From Acetobacteraceae bacterium ESL0709 (GTDB taxonomy: Bacteria > Pseudomonadota > Alphaproteobacteria > Acetobacterales > Acetobacteraceae): a DNA stretch of 64,000 nucleotides. How positions within the stretch are numbered: position 1 is the stretch's first letter; each line of letters starts with the position of its first letter. Below, in pieces: positions 28,620-36,225 of the stretch. The notes under the pieces were generated by a model that was not told where the DNA came from, did not search any database, and saw only the letters and a list, made by a program, of their open reading frames with translations. The translations under genes and the position numbers were made by a program. The stretch spans positions 199,501 to 263,500 of the forward strand of contig JAQTIA010000002.1 of NCBI GenBank assembly GCA_029433415.1, written 5' to 3'.

Positions 28620-29624
28620 TCAGTGGGGTGCCATGTCGAAATCTATCGTGCCTGTTTTAACCCATTTGTCAAAAATCGGTTCTAAAGTAGGGGCATAGAT
28701 CTGCCAGAAACTATCATCAATCATTAGGCTTGAACCCGCTATGCTTGGTGTCTCGTAAGTAAGATGAGGCGCTGCTTCATCGAGCACTTGCTCAACGTGA
28801 GTGCGTTGCGAGGGCGGTAGGGCGGCGGGTATTGCCCAAAAGCGTTTTGAGTAAATAGAGTGTGACAGATCGGGTAAAAAATCAGGATCAATATTGAGTT
28901 TAGTCTCGGATGTAAGCGCGCTTAAGGGAGCTACGCCTATAATGAGTTCTTTATTGTGCAAAAGTTGCTGAAATTCTGCTGGTGTACTGTACCAAGCGAT
29001 AAAGAAACGAATTCCATCCAGTAATTCAAAAGCTTTTATTTGGCCTGCGCGCGTCGACAGGACCTGGTAAATTTTTGCGGGTGGGACATTATTGGCCAAT
29101 AAGGCGATTTCAAGAGCGCCACGTGCCTGTCTAGGCAGCCCACGCTTCCCAGGATAACGGACGAGATCCCATAATGTAGGCCAGCCAGGGGGGGTGGGAA
29201 AGCGATTCTTGTCCCATATCAGAGCACTATGAAGGTAACCCGCTGGCTTACCGCAACGCGTCTGGTAAAAAGCTGTGAGCCAGCCCTGCGCGCATCCAAT
29301 GATTGATTCTTCACCGCTTAACATTATGGCTTCCCATTGAGGCGGGCGCGCCTGACTTCCGCTTACGGCAGAGGAGAATATGTTGTCCCAGCTAATCAGA
29401 TGATCAGTAAAATTTGTAGGGACGGTAAGCCAGTTGTCATTCAGTAATGTCTCGGCAACGGCAAAGCGTAATGGAGCTTCATGAGCGGGAGTTGGCGGAT
29501 TTAAAGGGGTGGGAGAGGCAGCGTTAGAATCCCTATAATTCCATAAAATCGAAATGATGCATAATAATAGTCCAGACAGCCATCGGGCTCCTGTAATCCG
29601 CAGAAAATACGGGAGGAGATGCAT
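28620..29624 (-). CDS. Orphan PotD-like periplasmic binding protein
   Basis: The protein resembles polyamine-type solute-binding proteins: LISWDNIF near the N-terminus, WPTLWDLVRYPGKRGLPRQARGALE in the middle, and FFIAWYSTPAEFQQLL. ATG 29624 (MHLLPYFLRI) is chosen over the upstream TTG 29645 because GGAG lies ahead of it, giving 334 residues with a signal peptide ending near ASP. No ABC permease or ATPase gene is adjacent, so the ligand (polyamine, iron or other) and the partner transporter are unknown. Confidence 0.75.
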   Translation of the reverse strand: MHLLPYFLRITGARWLSGLLLCIISILWNYRDSNAASPTPLNPPTPAHEAPLRFAVAETLLNDNWLTVPTNFTDHLISWDNIFSSAVSGSQARPPQWEAIMLSGEESIIGCAQGWLTAFYQTRCGKPAGYLHSALIWDKNRFPTPPGWPTLWDLVRYPGKRGLPRQARGALEIALLANNVPPAKIYQVLSTRAGQIKAFELLDGIRFFIAWYSTPAEFQQLLHNKELIIGVAPLSALTSETKLNIDPDFLPDLSHSIYSKRFWAIPAALPPSQRTHVEQVLDEAAPHLTYETPSIAGSSLMIDDSFWQIYAPTLEPIFDKWVKTGTIDFDMAPH

Positions 29625-29875
29625 GTTATTACATTCCGTCTCCAAAGAGGGAGGGCTTTCGATTGGGGGATGATTGAAAACAGTACATCTCCCTCGTCTA
29701 ACATATTATTGTGAAATAATGAAAGATTTCCTTGATGCATGTCTCTGATTATCCTCATTAAAATATCCTGGAGAAATAATTTCCATGCGGGAGGTTAGTA
29801 ATTTTTTAAATATAAACGCGTCAGAATGTTTATGGATATATCGGCAATATATTGTGCGATTGATGTGGAGGGAAA

Positions 29876-30151
29876 ATGACAAATCAGTTTAAAGATCATC
29901 TGCAAGCAGCTGCCAACATGGCGCAGAATGGCGCTGAGGCGTTGCAGGATAAAGCGCAGGATTTTCTGGAACAGCAAAAAATTCCTTCAGCCGATGAAAT
30001 AAAGCAATCTTTGGGGAAAACAGCTCAAGGTTTGGAATCTGCGTCCCCTCCTTGTCTCGCCAGTTTCTGTGATCAGGTGAAGACCCGCCCCTTGAGTGCC
30101 GTCCTGCTTTCACTGGTGACCGGGTTCATTCTGGGACGTATCTCCAAATAG
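29876..30151 (+). CDS. ElaB/YqjD-like membrane-anchored protein
   Basis: This 91-residue protein has an amphipathic helical N-terminal half (FKDHLQAAANMAQNGAEALQ) and a C-terminal membrane anchor with arginines at its edges (TRPLSAVLLSLVTGFILGRI). That is the layout of DUF883/ElaB/YqjD proteins, which tether ribosomes to the membrane in E. coli stationary phase; function here is by analogy. A YqjE-like gene follows 114 bp downstream. Confidence 0.7.
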   Translation: MTNQFKDHLQAAANMAQNGAEALQDKAQDFLEQQKIPSADEIKQSLGKTAQGLESASPPCLASFCDQVKTRPLSAVLLSLVTGFILGRISK

Positions 30152-30265
30152 AGGTCAGGGGTAATTGTTACTGGTGCGAGGGTTTTACCTTTGCACCCGA
30201 GTAATTTTGGCGCTATAGAAGTCGGGTGTAAAGCGTTTGTGAACGAATAAAGTGAGAGAGATATT

Positions 30266-30709
30266 ATGAGCAGCCCGATTGACTTAGGCCACGAGATTCT
30301 GGCCTCTCAGGGACGGATCCTCAGTCATTCCGTCAAGCGTCATGGTCTCAGAGCTGTCTTCGCCATTATAGCGCTGGTTTTTCTCTTTTTCGCGGCGATT
30401 TCTTTTCACGGTGTTCTCTGGGGCGCTTTTTTGACGTTGTGTCATATGGGGCCCTTCTACGCGGCTTTATGCGTGCTGGCAGTAGATGTTTTCATGGCGC
30501 TTATTTTTGTGCTCTTAGCCTTGCGTAGCCGTCACCCGTCTGGTGCGGAGGAAAAAGAGAAAGCGGCCCGTGATCACAAGATTCAGGAATTCAAGAGAGC
30601 TGTTGAGGTAACGGCGCTGGCGAAGATTGCCTTCGGTCCTCTTGGGCGCTTTGCAGGGGGGCAGTTATGGCGTGTTGTGCGTTCCCCCTTCAAGAAAAAG
30701 GCCAAATAG
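30266..30709 (+). CDS. YqjE-like / phage-holin-fold membrane protein
   Basis: The protein has 147 residues and two membrane segments (about 29-52 and 62-84), flanked by a soluble N-terminal stretch and a charged C-terminal tail (EEKEKAARDHKIQEFKRAVE...FKKKAK). The layout matches the 'phage holin family'/YqjE type that accompanies YqjD-like proteins, consistent with the neighbour upstream. The ribosome binding site GTGAGAGAG is weak. A strong terminator follows. Confidence 0.65.
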   Translation: MSSPIDLGHEILASQGRILSHSVKRHGLRAVFAIIALVFLFFAAISFHGVLWGAFLTLCHMGPFYAALCVLAVDVFMALIFVLLALRSRHPSGAEEKEKAARDHKIQEFKRAVEVTALAKIAFGPLGRFAGGQLWRVVRSPFKKKAK

Positions 30710-30740
30710 CTCTATCACTGCAAGAAGCGATTGATTACGG

Positions 30741-30784
30741 TATAAGAAACCCCCTTTCTGTTTTTAGAAAGGGGGTTTCTTATA
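30741..30784. terminator. 19-bp hairpin after the YqjE-like gene
   Basis: A perfect 19-bp stem begins TATAAGAAACCCCC and closes around a 6-base loop. It starts 31 bp after the stop. T-rich sequence within the 3' arm (GGTTTCTTATA) makes it a plausible terminator. Confidence 0.85.
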
Positions 30785-31090
30785 CGGACGTGCTTTTGGT
30801 TATCAGTGTCCAATGTGAAGTAGTGGCTTGATTGTACCGCATGTAGCCCTGCAAATTGTTCTGGTGTGGTTTCAGAGTTGGCTCGGCGGAAAACTTTTGT
30901 GAATTTTGTCTATTATGTCTTGTGGTGGGTGGTCAGACCATAAATTATTCTGTAACAACAAAGTTCGTCATTCGATTCACGTTCATGGAATGGACTCATA
31001 GTTAATCAGGACGTCATGGGGAGGGCATCGTGGTCAATAGGGCGCAGAAGCAGGATTATTTCCTGGTTTGCGGAGCATGATGAGCGTGGA
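30785..31090. other. Intergenic region ahead of the efflux genes
   Basis: This stretch of 306 bases holds no gene I can support. A GTG/ATG frame from 31016 runs into the DUF1656 gene but its first 25 residues are not family-like. I looked here for the C-terminus of a FUSC-type pump and did not find one. Promoter elements are not obvious. Confidence 0.4.
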
Positions 31091-31285
31091 ATGCTGGCCG
31101 AAGTAAATCTTTTTGGTGTTTATGTTGCCCCGATTGCTGTCTATGCGGTTGCGGCGACGATAGTCACTCTCATATGTCGTTTTGTTTTATGGCGTGTCGG
31201 GGCATTAAGCTGGTTTTGGCATGCGGCTCTTTTTGAAATCGCTTTTTTTGTTTGTGTATTATGTCTCATGGTGATCTATGTATGA
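31091..31285 (+). CDS. DUF1656 (AaeX-like) small membrane protein
   Basis: This 64-residue protein begins MLAEVNLFGVYVAPIAVYA and has two membrane segments, typical of DUF1656/AaeX proteins that head aaeXAB-type efflux operons. ATG 31091 is preferred over the 31016 start because the family starts here and GAGCGTGGA precedes it. It is followed closely by the HlyD-type gene. Its function in efflux is not established in the family. Confidence 0.8.
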   Translation: MLAEVNLFGVYVAPIAVYAVAATIVTLICRFVLWRVGALSWFWHAALFEIAFFVCVLCLMVIYV

Positions 31286-31297
31286 CAGGTGTGCGCC

Positions 31298-32209
31298 ATG
31301 ATCTGGGTTCGTCGTCTCGTTCGCCCTATCCTGACTATTCTGGTCGTTCTTCTGGCCTGTGGGCTGGGTTATGTTGTCTGGGATCTTTACGTCCTTGACC
31401 CCTGGACACGTGATGGCAGGGTCCGCGTCTATGTCGTAGCGACGGCTCCTGAAGTTTCGGGTACGGTTGTTTCCGTGCCTGTAAAGGATAATCAGCTTGT
31501 CCATAAAGGCGATCCCCTTTTCAGAATCGATCCCCTGCGTTTTCAGATCAAGATTGATGAGGCCCGTGCGCGTCTTTCGGGGGCGGAAGAAGATTATCGC
31601 TTGAGTTTGTCCAATGCGCGCCGCCGTCACGGGTTAAGTGGTGTCGTCTCGCGTGAAGAGCAGGATGATTTTAATTCTGACGTTACCAGTAAAAGGGCGA
31701 GTCTTGATGAGGCCAAGGCGGCACTGGATACAGCGCTGCTGAATTTACAGCGTTCAACACTTTATGCCTCGGTTGATGGTTACGTAACGAATTTGAATTT
31801 GCGCGTAGGGGATTACGTCAAGGAGGGACAGCCTTATCTGGCTGTTATTGATGCCAGCAGTTACTGGCTTTACGGTTATTTCGAGGAAACCAAAATGCAT
31901 GGCGTGCATGTTGGCGATGAAGCACGTATCAAGCTGATGGGGTATCGCAAGATACTCAAGGGCCATGTAGTCAGTATAGGGCGCGGTATCAATGATCAGA
32001 ACGGGAGCTGGGACAAGCTCGGCCTGCCCACGGTTAACCCGATTTTCACTTGGGTGCGTCTAGCACAACGTATCCCGGTCAGGATTGCCTTTGATGACGT
32101 GCCTCCCAACGTTATTCTTTCTGCAGGCATGACGGCGACAGTTGCTGTTGGCAAGCAAAAGAATGGTGCCAAGGGGATCCTGACCACATGGTTGCAGAAT
32201 CACCTCTAG
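31298..32209 (+). CDS. HlyD/AaeA-like periplasmic adaptor of an efflux pump
   Basis: The 303-residue protein has an N-terminal membrane anchor (about 8-30), then the membrane-fusion pattern DPWTRDGRVRVYVVATAPEVSG, VKDNQLVHKGDPLFRIDP, a helical hairpin, and the returning LYASVDGYVTNLNLRVGDYV. This is the AaeA/EmrA-type adaptor that links an inner-membrane pump to an outer-membrane channel. ATG 31298 is favoured by ACAGGTG upstream; GTG 31289 is also open. It is directly followed by the outer-membrane lipoprotein gene, 1 bp apart. Confidence 0.88.
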   Translation: MIWVRRLVRPILTILVVLLACGLGYVVWDLYVLDPWTRDGRVRVYVVATAPEVSGTVVSVPVKDNQLVHKGDPLFRIDPLRFQIKIDEARARLSGAEEDYRLSLSNARRRHGLSGVVSREEQDDFNSDVTSKRASLDEAKAALDTALLNLQRSTLYASVDGYVTNLNLRVGDYVKEGQPYLAVIDASSYWLYGYFEETKMHGVHVGDEARIKLMGYRKILKGHVVSIGRGINDQNGSWDKLGLPTVNPIFTWVRLAQRIPVRIAFDDVPPNVILSAGMTATVAVGKQKNGAKGILTTWLQNHL

Positions 32210-32210
32210 A

Positions 32211-33722
32211 ATGAAGAAATCCTCATTCCTTTCTGGCCTCTCGGCTCTTGGGTTTTGTTTCTTGTCAGCATGTGCGGTTGGCCCAGATTACAAGCCGGAT
32301 CATTTCCCTGTGCCCAAAAATTTCGCTGGGCAACCTCATCCTGCGACAAAAGAGGAAATTGCCCAGGCTGAAATTTTATTAAAAGAATGGTGGGCAAAAT
32401 TTAATGACCCCATTCTTGATGATCTTGTAGAAAGGGCGATCAAAGGGAATTACGATCTTCAGGTTGCTTCGCAACATATTATTGCCGAGCAGGCCCTCAG
32501 GCGGCAAGCTGAATCGGACTGGTATCCCCAGTTGGATGCCAATGCTGGCGGTGGGGATAACCGTTATTCCATCAATGTGGGTAACTGGCCTACTCGTCCC
32601 GGGAACCCGATGAATCATCCCCATGCGTCGATTCTGACTTACGGGGCAAGAGCGAATTGGGAAATAGATGTATTTGGCCGTATTTCCCGCACGGTTGAGG
32701 CACGTAAACGTATTGTCGAGGAGACGATTGAAGAAAGGCGAGGAGTCCTTGTTTCTCTTCTGAGTCAGCTTGTCAGCGATTATATTACATTACGGACTGT
32801 GCAGGAACGTCTGACGGTTACTGAAAATGCGATCAAGGTAGCTCATGATGGTACGCGGCTGGTGGAGCGTTTGTACGAAAACGGGGTAGGCAACACTCTT
32901 ACCATTGCCCAGTCAAAATCTGAGGAACATACAGAGCGCGCCCGTTTGCCGGGGCTTTTTGCCCAGCAGCAGCGCTTGATACACGCTATTGCCGTGCTAA
33001 TGGGGGAAATGCCTGGCACGTTGGAGCCTCAGCTTCAGAGGCGCCAGAAATTGCCTGTTCTGCCATCTTTCCCTCGGACTCTGCCTTCCATTGTACTGGC
33101 AAATCGTCCTGATATTCGCGAGGCGGAGCGTCATTATGCAGAGGATACGGCTCGCATAGGCGTAGCTGTTGCCCAGCTTTATCCGAACTTTAATATTCCG
33201 TTGACTTTTAATCCCAATGCGACGGCTTTGTCAGAGGCATTTCAGGTGAATGCCATGAGCTGGAATCTGTTAATGATGGCGTCAATACCGGTTCTTCATG
33301 GCGGTAAATATGGCGCGCAGATCATGCAGGCTCACGCTGAGGCTGAGGGCAGTCGTCTGCAATATCGCCAGACTGTACTGAATGCCTTTCGTGAAGTTGA
33401 GGACGCGATTATCAACTGGCAGCAGGATGATAATCTTGTAAAGGAACGCAAGGAAGCTGCTACGCAGGCAAATCTTGCTCGTGATCGTGCTAGAGAGCTT
33501 TTTACGGCAGGGTTGACCGGTTATATCAATGTGTTGAATTCCCAGCAGACGGCTTTGACGGCGCAGGATGAGGCCGTCCTGGCGCATGGAAAGCGTTTGG
33601 ACGATGCTGTGACTCTTTATGTTGCGATGGGGGCCGGATGGCAGGGCCGTGAGCTCACAGATACACGTCTGCCTGTTGAGAAAGAAGGTCAGAGCATTCT
33701 GATACGGGCCTTCTCGCGTTAA
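32211..33722 (+). CDS. NodT/OprM-family outer-membrane efflux lipoprotein
   Basis: This 503-residue outer-membrane channel has a lipoprotein signal ending in LSAC (Cys21), then AVGPDYKPDHFPVP, the NodT family start. Two OEP repeats are seen (TYGARANWEIDVFGRISRTV and the second half ending NQQTAL-like VLNSQQTALTAQDEAVLAHG). It should form the trimeric tunnel for the HlyD-type adaptor encoded just upstream. Its stop codon overlaps the stop of the convergent glycosyltransferase gene within TTAA. Confidence 0.92.
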   Translation: MKKSSFLSGLSALGFCFLSACAVGPDYKPDHFPVPKNFAGQPHPATKEEIAQAEILLKEWWAKFNDPILDDLVERAIKGNYDLQVASQHIIAEQALRRQAESDWYPQLDANAGGGDNRYSINVGNWPTRPGNPMNHPHASILTYGARANWEIDVFGRISRTVEARKRIVEETIEERRGVLVSLLSQLVSDYITLRTVQERLTVTENAIKVAHDGTRLVERLYENGVGNTLTIAQSKSEEHTERARLPGLFAQQQRLIHAIAVLMGEMPGTLEPQLQRRQKLPVLPSFPRTLPSIVLANRPDIREAERHYAEDTARIGVAVAQLYPNFNIPLTFNPNATALSEAFQVNAMSWNLLMMASIPVLHGGKYGAQIMQAHAEAEGSRLQYRQTVLNAFREVEDAIINWQQDDNLVKERKEAATQANLARDRARELFTAGLTGYINVLNSQQTALTAQDEAVLAHGKRLDDAVTLYVAMGAGWQGRELTDTRLPVEKEGQSILIRAFSR

Positions 33723-34681
33723 GGGGTGAGTGACCTCAGGGCATCAGGGTAGAGACTAGCAAAGCGGAGACTCATTTCGCGCTCTTTTCCCTTCTCGTCT
33801 TTTACGCTGGTGGTAACCTTCACGTCCAGGCGCATTTTGTCGTAACCAGCCAGATGAATGATTCCGGCCGGAGGGTGCGGATAAATATGTTCGCAGATCT
33901 TTCCGGTTTCGCTGTTGAAATACCACGGTCCCATATAATTGCAGCCAGGTGGCAGGAATTCGACTGGCAGGGGATCAATATGCCCACAAAGAGAGAGGGA
34001 AAGCTGGTCTGAGGGGAAAATCTTGCCGTGTTTCAAGACAATTTCCTGCCAGTAACGCAGCCTTTGCCAATGTGGGGCCGTGCGGGAGAGGGCAAAAATT
34101 CCCCCATTTAAAGTCGGACGCACGCCGATTGTACGACGAATGGAACGGGGCAGACGGGCAATAGTGGAGTTTTTATAGAGGATGGAGCGGATTTGGGCGA
34201 GATCAAAAGGCAGCCATCTCAGACGAAAGGGTTTGTGCAGGAACAATTCCGGGATTGTGGCCAGCGCCGGAGTATTCGTTTCAGCAGCGCCGAAGAGAAG
34301 CTCGAGGGCCGAAGATTCCTGCACCCATGTATCGGCATCAAGCCAGAGGATGGTGTCATGATGGGGAAAAAATCTGTCAAGCCACAGTTTGGAGAGACCG
34401 ATAGCGAGACTGGGGCGTTTTTTTAGTGATCGTTCAGGCAGACCAGCAGGGATGTAAGGCGGGTGAACAGGAATGGCCAATTGCTTCAGCTGCTTGATCT
34501 GCTCGGGTTTCAGTCCCCCATCAATACAGGCGATATCCAGTCTTTTTGTTTCGGGAAAGCGCCTGACGGAAGCAACAAGCTCTTCGAGAAGGGGGAAATA
34601 GCGTGCGTCACACCCCGTAACCAAAAGGCGTTTTTTGCCAGAGTGAGCATTAAAAGGGGGATAAGGAGAGGCCGGCATCAT
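33719..34681 (-). CDS. GT8-like glycosyltransferase
   Basis: The 320-residue protein opens with LLVTGCDARYFPLLEELVAS and has the metal-binding WLDADTWV near residue 112. RPTLNGGIFAL and a late GIIHLAGYDK follow. That arrangement (N-terminal nucleotide-binding fold, DxD, NGGIF, late His) is typical of GT8/GT-A enzymes. No polysaccharide cluster surrounds it, so donor and acceptor are unknown. It is the second lone glycosyltransferase in this window. Confidence 0.72.
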   Translation of the reverse strand: MMPASPYPPFNAHSGKKRLLVTGCDARYFPLLEELVASVRRFPETKRLDIACIDGGLKPEQIKQLKQLAIPVHPPYIPAGLPERSLKKRPSLAIGLSKLWLDRFFPHHDTILWLDADTWVQESSALELLFGAAETNTPALATIPELFLHKPFRLRWLPFDLAQIRSILYKNSTIARLPRSIRRTIGVRPTLNGGIFALSRTAPHWQRLRYWQEIVLKHGKIFPSDQLSLSLCGHIDPLPVEFLPPGCNYMGPWYFNSETGKICEHIYPHPPAGIIHLAGYDKMRLDVKVTTSVKDEKGKEREMSLRFASLYPDALRSLTP

Positions 34682-34941
34682 AAGCTGAAAAGCCTTGAGT
34701 TTAAAATGGGATTACAAGAGCGAAGGATGGGAGATAAATACAGGTGGAAGAAGGATTTCTCCCTTGTTTAAAGGGAGTGGCAAGAAACGTCAAAAAAGGA
34801 TGTTTTTTTAAGCTTTTTTGCAGGAATATGGTTTTTATAGGAAACATGGTGATATGATCTAAAGAGTGCCAGACTACTCGTCTGGGCTTGTGTCTCTTGA
34901 ACTTCATCTAGCCGGTGTACATTTCATAAAAAGGAGATAAT

Positions 34942-35094
34942 GTGAGCGAAAAACTTCCGATAGCTGACTTCGTAAGACCGAAACTGGAAAAGCTCCTTCA
35001 TGAAGGACTGGAATCGGGTTTTACCTACGGTCAGTTGGTTGCCGTTTTGATTGATTTGCTGGATGATAGTAGTTTGAAGGAAACAATTAAATAA
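34942..35094 (+). CDS. 50-residue protein coupled to the DnaJ-like gene
   Basis: A GTG start with an ideal ribosome binding site (AAGGAG, 5 bases before) opens a 50-codon frame. It begins MSEKLPIADFVRPKLEKLLH and ends LIDLLDDSSLKETIK. The stop TAA shares its last A with the ATG of the downstream J-domain gene (TAATG), so the two are translationally coupled. The protein is acidic and amphipathic-helical, with no membrane segment. I do not recognise a family. Coupling suggests it works with, or sets the level of, the co-chaperone. Confidence 0.75.
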   Translation: MSEKLPIADFVRPKLEKLLHEGLESGFTYGQLVAVLIDLLDDSSLKETIK

Positions 35095-36008
35095 TGACAG
35101 ACCCATATGCCACGCTAGGGGTTGCCAAGACAGCGGACGATAAGGAAATTCGCAGTGCTTATCGTCGCCTGGCCAAGCAGTATCACCCGGATCATAATCC
35201 CAATGACAGCAAGGCTGAGGAAAAATTCAAGGCGATCAGCAAGGCTTATGAAATTCTCGGCGATAAGGAAAAAAGGGCGCGTTTTGATCGTGGCGAGATA
35301 GACGCAGAGGGGCAGGAGCGTGCTCCCTTTGGCGCAGGCGGTGGTTTTGGCGGTGGCGGTTTCAGTGGTGGGCCGCATGGTTTTGGCGGCCAGCAGGGCT
35401 TTCAAAGTCAGGAAGATCTCGGAGATTTCTTTTCCAGCATGTTTGGCGGTGGCGGATTCCGTTCCACGTCCCGTACGCGTCGGGGAGAAGATCTTCATGG
35501 GAATTTGACAGTTACTTTTGAGCAGGCAGCTCTGGGAGACAAGAGAGAAATTGACCTCGGTACAGGCCAGCAGATTGCCGTGACCATTCCACCAGGCGTG
35601 GAAGATGGTGTGACACTGCGTGTTAAAGGCAAGGGGATGCCTGGTCAGGCCGGAGCTGGAGGCAAGGCTGGTCCGGCTGGTGATGTGCTGCTCAAAATCC
35701 GTGTCACGCCCGATTCCTATTATAGCCGGGACGGGCAGAATTTACGCGTTACGCAGGATGTGGATTTAAAAACGGCGCTGCTTGGTGGAAAAATCCGTGT
35801 CCGTACCCCCAAGGGAACGGTGGCTGTGTCTGTGGCGCCACATTCGGATAGTGGAACGGTCCTGCGCCTGAAAGGGCGGGGTATTGCTGCCCATGGTCGT
35901 GCGGCGGGGGGCGATCTTCTGGTTACACTCCGTGTAAAACTGGGTGCACTTGACTCTGAGCTTGAGAAGCTCATTGAAGGATATTTTCAGGGGAAAGAAA
36001 CCGCCTGA
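35094..36008 (+). CDS. CbpA-type DnaJ co-chaperone
   Basis: The protein has 304 residues: a J domain at 3-70 with HPD at 31-33, a Gly/Phe-rich linker (about 80-125), then two C-terminal substrate-binding beta domains (DLHGNLTVTFEQAALGDKREI; RVTQDVDLKTALLGGKIRVRTP). The zinc finger of DnaJ is absent, placing it with type B co-chaperones such as CbpA. It would stimulate DnaK. It is coupled by TAATG to the 50-residue gene upstream. Confidence 0.93.
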   Translation: MTDPYATLGVAKTADDKEIRSAYRRLAKQYHPDHNPNDSKAEEKFKAISKAYEILGDKEKRARFDRGEIDAEGQERAPFGAGGGFGGGGFSGGPHGFGGQQGFQSQEDLGDFFSSMFGGGGFRSTSRTRRGEDLHGNLTVTFEQAALGDKREIDLGTGQQIAVTIPPGVEDGVTLRVKGKGMPGQAGAGGKAGPAGDVLLKIRVTPDSYYSRDGQNLRVTQDVDLKTALLGGKIRVRTPKGTVAVSVAPHSDSGTVLRLKGRGIAAHGRAAGGDLLVTLRVKLGALDSELEKLIEGYFQGKETA

Positions 36009-36021
36009 GTAGGGTGCTGCC

Positions 36022-36186
36022 ATGCATATGATGAAAATCCTGATGCCGATCACGACTCTGCGTGAGTGGTTTCACAGACGTGAGATTATCGGTCTGATTA
36101 TCGCTATTTCGGTGGTAGCCCTGTTAATTGCCTTGGGTTTCTGGGGCGTTAGTCGCGTTGAGGGCTTCCATCTCGCTGGGGGGTAA
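36022..36186 (+). CDS. Single-span membrane protein, 54 residues
   Basis: From ATG 36022 (AGGG nine bases upstream) the frame gives MHMMKILMPITTLREWFHRR, then one membrane segment (about 22-43, IIGLIIAISVVALLIALGFW), then a short tail. It lies 13 bp after the DnaJ-like gene and 39 bp before the POT transporter gene. I do not recognise it. Basic residues before the span suggest the N-terminus is inside. Confidence 0.6.
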   Translation: MHMMKILMPITTLREWFHRREIIGLIIAISVVALLIALGFWGVSRVEGFHLAGG

Positions 36187-36225
36187 GGCTAGAAGGAGAG
36201 TTCTTTCCATTTAGTCAGGCTCCTT

